From NCBI GenBank assembly GCA_034509735.1, contig JACGWO010000005.1:29728479-29792478 (forward strand): a stretch of DNA of 64,000 bases, in the 5' to 3' direction. This DNA comes from Sesamum alatum. Taxonomy: Eukaryota; Streptophyta; Magnoliopsida; Lamiales; Pedaliaceae. The notes under the pieces were generated by a model, which made no database searches, was not told where the DNA came from, and was given only the letters and a program-made list of their open reading frames with translations. Shown piece after piece: positions 10,966-23,607 of this stretch (positions are counted from its first letter, which is position 1; every line of letters begins with the position of its first letter). Both the position numbers and the translations under genes were made by a program.

Positions 10966-13278
10966 TTTGATATTGAGTATTGATATGATCACCTTTACTC
11001 TATTTGGTATTTGATACCGTTCTTGTCACAAATCTGCGGGTGGTTTGCAGAAAGTGAATAAGGATTTAAAAGCCAAGAACAATTCTAGGATTCAACAATG
11101 GCAAGGTCCATTGATGAAAAAGACTAGAGATATGTTAGGCCTATAATCGTGATCATGTTAGGATAGTTTATAGGAATTATGTAACCTAGCATGATCAAAA
11201 GTATGCCTCTTTGTTGGACAAAGACTTTATTTCATACATATTTGATCAACAAACTTATTGAATATTGATTCATGTTTGCTAGTGCTCACACGCAAATTCC
11301 TAGAATACGATCCCATAAAAAGGTTTATGTATACTCAAAATTCAAATGGATTAATCAAGACTAACTTACAAATTTGGCATCTGCAACAGTAGGACGTTTT
11401 CTCTCATTAAAGATAAGTAAATTGGAAAGTTCGATGAATCTAGAAATAGATGATTCGAATCAACTAAGTTTACAAGTCTTTTATGAAGAAGAAAGTCCCA
11501 AAGCTCTTTGTTGGACGAAATAGGCTTGCCAAATAGTCTATTGGAAGGAATCCAATAAGACAATTGTAGGTTACTAACATACAAGACCATAAGAGGGTTC
11601 AAAAGTCTAAAGGTCCCATAGGAGGTTTGGGAATTGGACTTGAGGTGGTGAACCATAAATGGTCGCAAAATTAAACCTGTTTCGATAGGATCGAAAAAGA
11701 CCGTGTATTTAGTGGGAGCTCTTGAGCATCCAGTTGAGAATGGAATTCTCTGAAACATTTTCTATAAAGGCCAAATATGATGGTCTCTGATAAAGGGAAC
11801 GATCGAGCCTCATTAGACGAAGATCGATCGAATTTTCACCCAATTATCTTAGCCCGTGAAGACGTAGATTCGAAAATTACCAACGTAAGGAACATGTCAC
11901 TATGTTAGGAGTCATGCACAAGGAGCCATGGTTTGGCAAGCCTGTGTCCGACAAAGTCCTTGAGCATGTAGAAGGATCCTACATACGTCAAAGGACTAGT
12001 GGGAGACGAATTAGACTCGGTGTCTGATTTGTACAGGTTTACGGCAGAATAATGCTAACATTGCTTATAATCGCATTTCTCACTTAAACTGATCATATTC
12101 CAGTCCCCTTAAGAAAAAACCTGAATGCCGTAGAGGTACGAGTGATCGGGATAAGTTCGGTCAAAATTGGATAGAGATCCAAACGACTTGTGGAACATGA
12201 TGATGGACATCATAGTAGGATTTATGGAGAGGAGCCATAAATCCACTAGGATATTCAAACAAGGTTTGAAACACCGCATAACTGGAATATTCGTTTTGAC
12301 GAGCTCATACGGGGCATGACTCGAAAGGACGTAGGTGATCAGTGGGAGTCGAAATGGTGTTCCATGTGTTTAAGTGTGTAATGTCTTGATTCATGAATGA
12401 ATTCAAAACATTAGGAATCACTAAAACATAACCGTAACTCACGAAAATTCTCCATGACATTTTAGGGCTCCCACATACATATCATGAATTGAGCTTTTCA
12501 AAGATTCAGTCATGGTAGACTGATGAGAAAAACTCATATATGTAGAGGAACAAGTTGTTCGAGACTCAGTCGTGATAAGACTGATGAGAAGCTTAGATAC
12601 TATGAATAAAGCATCAAGCCATTCAAGACTTAGTCACGTTGGACTAATGACAAGGCTTGGATGTTGAGTAACCCCTACGTCTTAACCCTAGGCAAACATA
12701 CGATATGTTTACTCGGTGCATAGGAACCGATGTTGAGTGTGCTTCTTGCATGACTCAACAGAAATCGATAATGCACTGTGAGGTTGAAGACAACAATCAA
12801 GAACAATCCTTAGTACCTGAATAAGGACTAAAGATGTGTTCATGATGCACCGTCTGTCGAGCGTTGCTTTGGAAGGCTAAAGAGATACTAGCTTCCAGAG
12901 CATAGTGAAAAATAGTTAGTCTCAAAGGTATGCACAGTCAGGCCTAATGACGAGTGCATTGAATAGTGGTCATGGATGAAGACTGCGTCCAAAGGATGGA
13001 CTTGGCGCCTAGCACGGCCAAGCCATGTTCGCCTATATGGCAGGCAACTTGGCTATGGGAGTATTGGCACGAGATCTCATCACAAGATCCACGAAAATAT
13101 TCTTAGATAACCACCATCTCTAGGAGGTGATGGTGGATAGAGGTAACACGGTTAGACCGTATTGCTTCGGCAAGGAAATATAAGTGGACTCACGAGACCT
13201 TAGTCGGTATCGTAGATTACTCATACTCAGAGGATTCTAAACAAAGTGGGTAATTGACTTAATGGTCAAGTGGGAGAT
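10966..13278 (+). other. Interior of the copia-like element without recognisable pol
   Basis: This 2.3-kb stretch lies between gag remnant and polypurine tract, where protease, integrase, RT and RNase H should be. No intact pol motif could be read in any frame. Around 12495-12660 three loose copies of a unit of about 55-60 bp occur (ACTCAGTCGTGATAAGACTG and variants, each followed by ATGAGAAG-like sequence). A fourth trace lies at 12925-12960. The sequence is either very decayed pol or unrelated filler of a non-autonomous element. It ends with the polypurine tract at 13268-13278. Confidence 0.5.
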
Positions 13279-15020
13279 TGTTAGAATAGGTGACCAGAAA
13301 GTCAATGGTATTGGTTGTTCTGAGAACCATTCGTCAATCTTTGAACAAGTAATATTATGTTAATGAATGTAGTAAGGATTTATAGGCATAAGTTTGTTGT
13401 GCTTACTGCTTGCATCGTTTTGATGTCACAACAAACGCCCACAGACTGAAATAACATTTCGGGAAATTGGAACTACGCTTGGAGGTAGGTTCATGAAATC
13501 AGTTTCGCCGAATCAGTCTGAAATACTCCAAGTCAAGGAATCTCGAGACAGGGCATCGAGAATCCATTTAGGGACTTGCACTAAGCATCTGCAGTCGCAT
13601 TTCATCGACAAGTGACAAGGCTCGTCCATGCAGTGTTAGTGGGTCAACCAGCTAGGTGGCTGCTGACTGAGGTGACTCGCGGGAATCGTCATATGGAAGC
13701 CACTCGGGCTTGGTCGGTATGACTCATATTCCCAGTTCCGATAGTACGGGATTAGTCCTCTGACTTGAGGAATCATGGCATTCACGTGCATATGAAGACT
13801 GTATCTTGGATCTGGCGAGAGGTGATCACTTTGTAAGATGGTCATTATAAGCCTTGTCCAGTGCAGTTGGAGTATGTAGCAAGGACGGTGGATTCCAAGA
13901 TAGGATCTGTCCCCCGTTAATGCATGATGGTCATGTCTCCTATGCACTATGAGATGGTTTGGACTCTGAAAGTCTATGGTCATAGCAATTGATTGAGTAG
14001 GAAAGGGTTTCCTACGTCGATCGATAGAATTAAATCTATCTCGAGCATTAAGAATAGATGCCTAAGTCAAGGATGGGAACCGACATCCTAATTCCATGCC
14101 CTAGACTAAAGGCCGGGAGACAGGCGATAGTAGGATCGTACCCGTACGTATCGAGCGATGGTAGGACCGTACCTGCATGTAACTCGGAGCTTAAATGTTC
14201 ACACCACATATTCACCTAGTCTCTAGTGCCATGGACCGTTGCTAGATGGCCACCCATGGTGGCGGACTACTTTGGTTATGAAATAACAAGAAGTAGGTCC
14301 AAGTCTAACTGAAAGGTGAATCTAAAGAGTCACACCCGCTACACCAAATGAAAGGGAATTAATTTGAAATTAATTCCGGGAGAAGTTTTAATTTAATGAA
14401 ATTAAATTATACTTCTTGGAGATTCAAGCCTCAATGGATTATTTGGAATAATCGGGCTTGAGTTCATAAATTAGATTTATGAATTTTATACAGCATGAGC
14501 TTCCCTTTTAATTCTATTAAAAAGGTGAATTAATTAATGGGCTTGGTATATTAAATAGGATTTAATATAAATTTCATGGGACTATTTAATTTAGAATTAA
14601 ATAAAGTCCATTCCATTAATTAATTAATGGGCTTAGATATTAAATAGGATTTAATGTAAAGTTCATGGGACTATTTAATTTAGAATTAAATAGGCCCATT
14701 CCATAAAGCCCATCAAAATGGATGGACAAGATTTGATCAAGGGATTGATGAGATGAAGGGCCATGATTAATTTGACTTAATCAAAGCCTAGTTTGACTAG
14801 GATTTGACTAGGTCAAAATCTTAGTCAAGTGTGCCTCTTTAGAAGAGTTTGAGTAGGAATAGGAAAATTTATTTTCTGTAAAACTCAAAAACACACACAT
14901 ACACCTACTAATCTCTACAACTCTCATCTCACAATCTCTCTCAAAGTTTTCGTCCATCTCCCTCATACACTCTCCAAGATTTCTACTTTATTCTTCTTGA
15001 TTTATTCAAGCTAGAACATA
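13279..15020 (+). repeat. 3' LTR of the copia-like element, left part
   Basis: Starts TGTTAGAATAGG right after the polypurine tract. At 14340-14700 it has strongly palindromic, TTAATTAA-rich sequence and a tandem duplication: GGGCTTGG..ATTAAATAGGATTTAAT at about 14540 and again at about 14630, each followed by TTCATGGGACTATTTAATTT. A pyrimidine-rich leader-like stretch (CTCTCATCTCACAATCTCTC) precedes the CACTA-B insertion at 15021. The LTR continues at 29748. Confidence 0.65.
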
Positions 15021-15500
15021 CACTACAAAAAAATACGGGAATAGGAACGGTAAGTATGACCGTTCCATGTACGAACGGTTTTAGGAATTATTGTGGAACG
15101 GTAAATCATTGATGACGTCAGACTCGTGCTAATTGTAATACAAATTAATAGGAACGGTCCGACCATTCCTATTAGAGTGCCAAAAATAGCGAGCCAATTT
15201 GTACACCTATAACCGTTCCTAAAGGGGACCTGACATATTTTGGACCTCAATTTGGAACACATGTGTGAGATTTGGAACGGTAGGCCGACCAGGAACACTG
15301 ACCGTTACTGTATGTGTTCCAAAGACCGTGTCAATTTAGACCGATTGGCTGACCGTTCCAATATGTAGTCCCACAGGAGGCCCTTTTATGCCATGGGGAA
15401 AAATCTGATGCCATTACCGTTCCAAATTACGGGTATATAGTAAGTGAAACTGTATTACAAGTACCGGTCCAAAATATACTCCCAGTAGGAACGGTTCGTT
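15021..15500. promoter_or_regulatory. Left subterminal repeat region of CACTA-B
   Basis: About a dozen copies of GGAACGGT or ACCGTTCC in both orientations within 480 bp. In related elements such motifs are bound by the second element-encoded protein (TNPA type) and are needed for excision. The region is also the likely promoter of the TNP2 gene, which starts at 15597. Confidence 0.85.
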
Positions 15501-15596
15501 CTATTTGTGCTTGATACCGTTCCTAATATATATATATATATGTATAATTTACTCTCATCATTTAATTGTTGTTGTGAATTATACGTAGGACCAATC

Positions 15597-18500
15597 ATGT
15601 TAAGACAGTTGAGGAAATGGATGAATGATCGAGACGTCCTGGGTGTGACGCCGGAGTTTGAGGATGGTGTTACAATATTTTTAGAATGGGCCCAGTCTCA
15701 GCGTGCATATATGGACGGGGACAAGATTAAGTGTCCCTGCCGGAAGTGCAAAAACGAACGTTTCAAAACACCAGACGAGGTAAAATTTGATTTGTGTATG
15801 AAAGGGTTTATGCCAGAGTATTACAATTGGACTTCGCATGGTGAGGACAGGGTGCAGGAATACTTTGAAGCATTGACAGTGCCCCCTGTGCAGCAGCAGC
15901 AAACACCACCCGTTCAGGAGGAGGGTAGTTCGCATTGGGGTGATGCGGCTCAGATGGATTGGGCGCAGAGGATGGTATTCGATGCCCCCGGGCCGTCATT
16001 CTGGTCCTCGTACAACCAGGAGGGACCGACTGATGATGGTACTCGGTATTGTCCATCTGATGTGGGTCCTAATTCATATTACGATTCGGGGCCCTATGAT
16101 TATGTGTCTGGCTTGTCAGACCATTTTTTTGATGTAGTTCATGCTGCGGACCAACCTTTGTGGAATGGCTGCACCACCTCTCAGTTGGCGTTAATTGCCT
16201 CTTTGGTGAATATCAAGGTCGAAGGGGTTTTTTTCGAGCATACATATGATCGGTTATGCCAGTGGGCTGGTACTGTAATGCCCAGCGATCACACTTTTCC
16301 CGCCGATTATTACAATACGAAGAAATTGATAAGAGAATTGGATTTACCAGTTCAGAAGATTGATGCTTGCAAAAATGGTTGTATGTTGTACTAGAAGGAC
16401 GATATTGATTTGGAATATTGCAAGTTCTGTGGAGACGCTAGGTACAAGTCCACCAGGGATAGAAATCCTAAACGCAAGAAGTCCCCGTATGCCATTCTTA
16501 GGTATCTACCGATTACCCCTCGGCTGCAGAGGTTGTATGCGTCGGAGGTCACAACAGAGCATATGACTTGGCATGCGAGCAATCAGACGGAGGAAGGATC
16601 CATGTGTCATCCGTCCGATGTAGAGGCTTGGAAGCATTTTGACCGGACGTATCCTGAGTTTGCAGCTGAACCGAGGAATGTTAGACTTGGGTTGTGCACG
16701 GATGGGTTTGCACCGAACGGTCAGTAGGGTAAAACTTACTCATGTTGGCCTGTGATACTTACACCGTACAATCTCCCACCGGGAATGTGCATGAAGTCTG
16801 AGTATATGTTCCTAACGATGGTGATCCTTGGCCCATCGAATCCCAAACGTCTTATTGATGTCTACTTGGAGCCGTTGATCGAGGAGTTGCAGAACTTATG
16901 GCATGTGGGTGTATGTACGCACAATACTGCGACAAACCAGGCATTCATGATGCATGCCGCATTGATGTGGACAGTGAACGACCTTCCTGCTTATGGTATG
17001 GCGTCTGGATGGAGTACCGCCGGTGTTATGGGGTGTCCAGTTTGTATGGAGGACACACGAGCATTCTATTTACAGCACGGTCGGAAGGCATGTTATTTTA
17101 ACTGCCACAGACAATTCCTACCACCGGGTCATCCTTACCGCAGGAACAAGAAAGCCTTCACTAAAAACCGAATGGAGAGGAAGGTTGAACATCCGAGGCT
17201 GACTGGAGAACAGATCCGAACCCGTGTCGATGCATTTAGTGTTGCTGTCGAACAACCGTTGAGTGAACCAGAAGGCTATGACGTCGACCATAAGTGGACG
17301 AAGAAAAGCATATTCTGGGAGCTTGAATACTGGGGGGCGCATCTGATACGACACAATCTTGATGTCATGCATATTGAGAATAATGTGTTCGATAATATAT
17401 TCAATACTGTGATGGACATCAAGGGAAAAATGAAGGACAATCGAATGCACGGAAGGATCTGAAGATCATATGTAATCGGCCGGAGCTTGAGGTGGACGAA
17501 AGGAGACCGAACGTGATGCCCAAGGCGGTATATACACTGACGAAGGGCCCAAAAGAAGAAGATATATAAGTGGATTCGTTGTCTTAGGTTTCCTGATGGG
17601 TATGCCTCTAACTTGGCCCGTTGCGTCGACCTGAAGGAGTTGAGGATGCACGGCATGAAGAGCCATGATTGCCATGTTTTCATGCAGAAATTGATTCTGG
17701 TTGCTTTCCGTGAAATGCTTCCAGAGCACGTGTGGGGGGCCTTGACGGAAGTCAGCCTTCTATTCAAGATCCTATGCTCAACAACACTAAATGTGGCCAA
17801 GGTAAAAGAATTGGAAGATAGTGTAGCCGTCATCATGTGCAACCTCGAGAAAATTTTTACTCTTTCCTTTTCCGACTCAATGGAGCATCTAATTGTTCAC
17901 CTTCCATATGAGGCGCGCGTTGGGGGCCCCGTGCAATACAGGTGGATGTACCCATTTGAAAGGTAATTAAATAATTAATACTGTCAAATATATACTTATT
18001 ATTTGCATTTTAATAAATTGTCATATGAATAGATTCCTACGCGATTTGAAGAAAAAGGTGAAAAACAAAGCACACGTCGAGGCGTCAATTGTAGAGGCTT
18101 ATATTGTCGAAGAAATCGGACTTTTCTCCTCGCACTACTTCGAACCGCACATTCTGTGCAAGCGAAACAGACCCGGTCGGAACGATGATCTCATGAGCAA
18201 TGACGATCGAATTGTTCGGTCCATTTTCGATTACCCAGGCCGAGCAAGTGGAGCCTCGAAGAAGAGATGGCTGAGCGGGGAGGAACTTCATGCTATCGAG
18301 ACATCCGTCTTGTGTAATTGTGAAGTAGTTGCACCGTACTACGAGTAAGTGTCTTATACAAACGTAATTATCTCGTACGAATCATTTCAATTTCAATTAC
18401 ATGTATATTTATAACTATCAGTTTTACTATAACAGGTCATTCCTGAATGAATTGTTCGAGCAACACAATTCGGAGGACCCGATAATTGATCAATTAGTGG

Positions 18501-19321
18501 TGACACAATTCAAGGATTGGTTCAAGGCTCGTGTAAGTATCATCGATTTGTTGTAATTACCGCGATATGCTCATGAATTTGTAATCAATTATTTCAATTG
18601 CTATATATATCATTAATTGTAGGTGAAACCCGAATTGAATCACACAAACGAGGATTTGTTGAAGTTGCATTATTGGGGGCCAAGAGCAGAAGTCACGACA
18701 TACCTATCTTACTTCGTCAATGACTTCAATTTCTACACTGAACGTCACAATGTCGGGAAGTCATCAATGAATTGTGGTGTTTGTGTCAAAAGCTCATCAT
18801 ATACAGACACGGATTTTGAAGTCTATGGAATTTTAGAAGAGATAATTCAGCTAGATTACCCACTAATTCTGAACATGCACATTGTACTGTTTAATTGTCG
18901 TTGGGTCGATTCGATCAGAGGCATGAAGATACACCCTCGTTATCATGTCGTTGATATCAACTTCAAAAAGCTCTACCAAAAGAATGAACCATTCATACTG
19001 GCACAACAAGCAATACAAGTATACTACGCGGATTACCCGAGCATGAAGAAGGACAAAGTTGACTGGACAGCTGTTTGCAAAATCAAGGCTCGAAGAGTTA
19101 TCGATGACTCGCGATGGACCGAGGTCGTCTATCAGATGGATGAAGTCATACCTAATCCAGATGTTGTAATAGATAACCAAACATTTGAAATGCATGACCC
19201 AACGGGAATACAATTGGTCGTTGATCATGGAGCAGGGCCATCGCGCTCGCCAGACAGTGAATCCGAAGATGAAGATGAAGATAGCTTTGATGAAGCTGAG
19301 TCCGATGAAGAGACTTTTTGA
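15597..19321 (+). pseudogene. CACTA-B TNP2 transposase gene, disrupted
   Basis: The start ATG at 15597 opens MLRQLRKWMNDRDVLGV. A Cys-rich N-terminal part follows (CPCRKCKNERF), then the TNP2 core including NVRLGLCTDGFAPNGQ, YNLPPGMCMKSEYMFLTMVI and IRHNLDVMHIENNVFDNI near 17350-17400. Introns at 17963-18032 (after YPFER), 18345-18435 and 18533-18622 have GT..AG ends. The last exon (18623-19321) ends in an acidic tail (DSESEDEDEDSFDEAESDEE). Breaks: TAG at 16392-16394 (after CMLY), TAG at 16725-16727 (after NGQ), a frameshift near 17450 and a second near 17565 that restores the frame. Few lesions over 1,100 codons point to recent decay. TNP2 cuts the element ends during transposition. Confidence 0.93.
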
Positions 19322-19394
19322 ATTTTCCAAAAAATTTCTGTAATTTTTTTTTATCACAGTTATTATTAAAATTGTATTTGATAGATGTATTTTG
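19322..19394. other. 3' end of the TNP2 gene
   Basis: A short AT-rich stretch after the TGA at 19319-19321, probably 3' UTR, leading into the central repeat block. Confidence 0.5.
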
Positions 19395-20835
19395 ATTACC
19401 AGGACCGTTGCTGTTTGAGGTAAAATATTTCAAATATGACGGCTAATTAAAAAAATGAGGGAAATTTGAATTAGGAACGGTCCAAACATATACTTACCGT
19501 TCCTATTTGAGGTACAATATTTCAAATATGGCGGCTAATAAAAAACATGAGGGAAATTTGAATTAGAAACGGTCCAAATTTATAAGGACCGTTCCTATTT
19601 GAGGTACAATATTTAAAATATGGCGGCTAATTAAAAAACGAGGGAAATTTGAATTAGGAACGGTACAAATTTATCACGGCCGTTCCTATTTGAGGTACAA
19701 TATTTCAAATATGGCGGCTAATTAAAAAAAATATGGAAAATTTGAATTAGGAACGGTAGGTGAAAACCTACGACCGTTCCAAACTGTAGCCCAATATTTC
19801 GTTTTGGCGCCCAATGAAAAATTGGTGGGAAATTCAACTATTGGAAAGGTAAGTTTACACATGACCGTTCCAGATTATAATAGGAACGGTAACTACGTGA
19901 GTGCATTAAAACGACATCGTTCTTTATAATAGGAACGGTATTGGGAACACTGTGTCTATTAGGTAACTGTTCCTAGTATTACAACTCCAACCAATTTGTC
20001 CGATATCTCAACATCCGTCAGCCGAATCGACACCATTTTTTTAACACGTATAAGGTTATGAATATGAATTGATGTCCAACGGTCGGATTGCCAATCAGTA
20101 ACCCGGATTTAAGGATGCATCTGTTTTTGTTTCGATGAATACTGACCGAATACGATAATTCGAGATCCGCACACCGAAATATTTCAAAACGACATATAAT
20201 GTATTCTTTTGTGTGTTATATCATATCTAATGGTCTGATTGGAATTTTGACGGTCTGATTGTGCGGTGCAGTACAACAATATTGGATGCTAGTTACATCT
20301 GTGAAATACTAACAAACATAAATATAAAAAAATAGTTCATATTGTGAACGTGTGTCTATTTTTTGGAAATTATTAGAGATTTTTTAAATCTTTAAACATC
20401 CAATTGTATACGTTTATTTAATAAAATAAGTGTTCTAAACGTATTTTTCTTAATTTATATTTATTATCCAAGAAAATAGCAAAAACATTGTAATACATAT
20501 AGGAACGGTACAGTATAGAAATAGGAACGTTAACTATGTACAGGTAAAGAAACGACGTCGTTTTTCAATTTAGGAACGGTACCTGTAACACTGGGCATAT
20601 TACACGACCGTTCCTAGTAAGTTTATTATAAGTAATATGTCGTCAAACGTCGTCGTTTTCCATTTTAGGAACGGTACCTGTAACACTGGGCATATTACAT
20701 GACCGTTCCTAGTAAGTTTATTATAAGTAATATGTCGTAAAACGTCGTTGTTTTAAAAGCAAAACGACGTCGTTTTGCAACTTTGAGCTGGTCTTAGGAA
20801 CGGTCAATACAAAATGTTACCGTTCCAAAATCCTA
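19395..20835. promoter_or_regulatory. Central block of CACTA-B with subterminal-type motifs
   Basis: At 19395-19800 a unit of about 90-100 bp is tandemly repeated four to five times. Each unit joins ACCGTTCCTATTTGAGGTAC, ATATGGCGGCTAATTAAAAA and TTTGAATTAGGAACGGT. Further single GGAACGGT/ACCGTTCC copies occur to 20830. The palindrome AAACGACGTCGTTT or near-forms occurs at about 19905, 20548, 20645, 20740 and 20765. A pyrimidine-rich leader (20870-20923) follows and continues past the Gypsy insertion at 25877. The layout suggests the promoter of the second gene, with binding sites for the element's own protein. That role is inference. Confidence 0.75.
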
Positions 20836-20923
20836 ATATAAATTCACCTCTTGGCCAAATTTTACCCATTTTTCTGCCTCTCCCTCTTCCCCCTCAATCT
20901 CACTCTCCCCCTCACACTCTCCC

Positions 20924-23182
20924 TGTGACGTCCATAGAATTTTATTCATAATCGATGGACTAATTAGTAATTATTAGGAAATTTTAATTTAATTATAAGT
21001 TATAGGTTGAAACTATAATATATTAAAATTTGAACGGAGTAAATTAGAGCTTTAAAAAATATTTGGGGTTAAATTATATAATTTTAAAAGTTAAAAGATT
21101 AAATTGAAATTTCTTAAAAGTTAAAAAAAAAAAAGAGAAAATTGAGGGTGGTGCACGTGGCACTCCTCATTCCAAGGCCAAAGTAAAAATATCATTACTT
21201 TAATATATATTTCTATAGATAAAGTCATTGAAAATAATGTTTAGATTGTATTAGGTTCTTCTTTCGGTAATTCGCACAGGTTCGTATATTTTTATTGTAA
21301 ATTATAATTTAATTATTACATTAATATTATTTAATTAGTGTCTTTATTAAATATGATTTGTACTATTCGATTTATTATTTAATCGGAACATTTATTGAAT
21401 TTGAGCATTTATACAAATTAGTGATAAAAATTTAATTTGACCGGGAATATTATAGCCAATAAATTAGAATTTATTTAATCTATTAGATTTAGCCATTATT
21501 ATAATGGATTATTCAAAATTAACGGGGTTTATTAACTAAATACATAATTATATATATTATTGTGTAAATAATTATAATAGTGAAGAATTAACAGAAATTA
21601 ATAGGAATAGTAGAAAATTATGTTTGAGAAATATTAGGAAATTATATTTGAAAAATATACTATTTATTAGAAAGGAATATGAGATTTTTGTAATAATTTC
21701 ATTTAGGGATGTTATAGAGAAACGGTAGTTATAAAATATGAGGGGTTTGATGAAATAAGCTCTTATGAGTTAATTGATAAATTAAATATATATACCGGGG
21801 AAGCTTATAATATCTAATTCTTTAGACGAGGAGCGAAAGGAGGTTTGAATTTAAATATAGATGAAATATTAAAATATTGGTGGAAAAAGTACGAATATTA
21901 TTTAGTAATTTTATTCAAAATTTACGATATTTTCGATATATTGATTATACATATTATAACTTATTATATAGCACGAGAATAAAGTAGAGGGTTAATCAAC
22001 TCTATATACTAATGTAATCGTTTAAGGATTTGAGGTAAGTATAGTTAATAAGTTGTATATTTAATTATAAATGATTGGCTATTTGTCTGAGTTATATATA
22101 TATATATATATGTATATTTGTCTGCATACTTGATTGTTAATTATTGGTTGTTTCTCTGGTTGCGTTATTTGTGAAATTATTGTTGTGTGCTTATTTGTAG
22201 TTGTGTTGTACGGAAATCAAATGAATGGTTGTATGATCGGATATTTGATCGTTGAATGAAATTGAATGAGAACGTGATTGGTGGGAATTGATTGTTGAAT
22301 GAAACTGAATGTTGAAGTTAATGATGTTGTTGCTGTGGATTGAGATAAAGAGATGGCTTACCTAACTGGAGGGCATACTGCAATGGCTTATGATGATATG
22401 ATTAATGACGAGCTGTGTGCTGTCATTGATCAATGGAGATGATGTGACATATCATACGAGTTGTGTGCTGTGTGCTGTGTGATATGATGGATGATGGGAT
22501 ATCATACGAGCTGTGTGCTGTGTGGTACCGAAAAAAAAAAAGAGATATTATGATTGAGGGGATGATAGCCGGCATAGACCATTGAGTGATGCATTCCAAC
22601 TTGGGTAAGCAGGGCCCTAATAAAATAAACGATGATTCTGGATATATTGTACTGTGGATTGATGTATGATTGTGGTATTGGTTATTTCATGATTTTGTGG
22701 TGATTGCATATTAAATAATATTTATGGATTGATATAATTGTATGAGACTTGTCTTATTGCATATGTGTGTGTGTGTATATATATATAAGTCGTTCAACTT
22801 ACTTGTTGAGTAGGCAGCTCAATACTTGCAGCATATTTTTCAGGACATAAGTCACAATGACTAGTTGATCGTAAGCCGATGACCAGTATTATTAGTTAGG
22901 TCAACAGTGATAACCTAAGTTGGAAGCCCTAGATACACAATTTCATAGATATGAGATTTTCAGTGGATTTATATTTTTTTAAAGTTTTATAATAACTAGA
23001 AACTCCACTTTTTTCATTTCTTTATAATGATATTGGCTAAGGTCGACGATTAATTACAAAGTTTTGATGACGTATGTCCTTTATGATGTCTACATAATAT
23101 ATGAATTCCAACATGGGTTGTCTTATTGGATTATGTGTGAATTCTTTATAAAATGGGATGTGATTATGGAGGGGGTGTCACA
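20924..23182 (+). repeat. 5' LTR of the Gypsy derivative
   Basis: Begins TGTGACGTCC, ends TGTCACA. It contains short tandem phrases ATACGAG(C/T)TGTGTGCTGTGT around 22450-22525 and TA/TG microsatellites at 22097-22115 and 22763-22788. It has no coding sequence. Confidence 0.95.
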
Positions 23183-23607
23183 TTGAGTGGTATCAGAGCA
23201 GGGATTAGATTCTATATGGATAAATTGTGAAGAATAGTATTATTGGTAGAGTTAATATGGACATATGACGTATTCTATATTTTTAAGCCATGACAATATA
23301 AATATAAACTATCATGTTTCGCGTGAACCGGAGATAGAAATATTAAAGGGATATACCATGAACCGAAAATAGAAATATCAAAAGGATTAATGTACGTAGA
23401 GAAATCAATAGAAATTTTGGATCGAAGTGTAAAGAAGTTGGGAAATAAAGAAAGACCAACGATGAACGTAAAATGCAGCCATCAGTTTCCGAGAGAAGCC
23501 ATTTGGGAGGTTGAGGAGCATATGAGAGAAAAGTACCCTTATTTACTCCATTAAACGGGTAAGTTAGTTAAATTTCGAAGACGAAATTTTTATCAGGAGG
23601 GGAGAAT
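23183..23607 (+). pseudogene. Gypsy interior: primer-binding site, last codons of pol, polypurine tract
   Basis: TGGTATCAGAGC at 23188-23199 is complementary to the 3' end of initiator tRNA-Met. Near 23470-23554 the frame HQFPREAIWEVEEHMREKYP, then YLLH and a stop, matches the usual C-terminal end of chromovirus Gypsy polyproteins (EATWE..MR..YP). Just before the 3' LTR lies the tract CAGGAGGGGAGAAT. Everything from gag to the integrase tail is missing. Confidence 0.88.

Noticed and set aside
13636..13983. Minus-strand frame of 115 codons in the copia-like LTR
   Set aside because: Lies inside LTR sequence, no domain, no start context; chance open frame.
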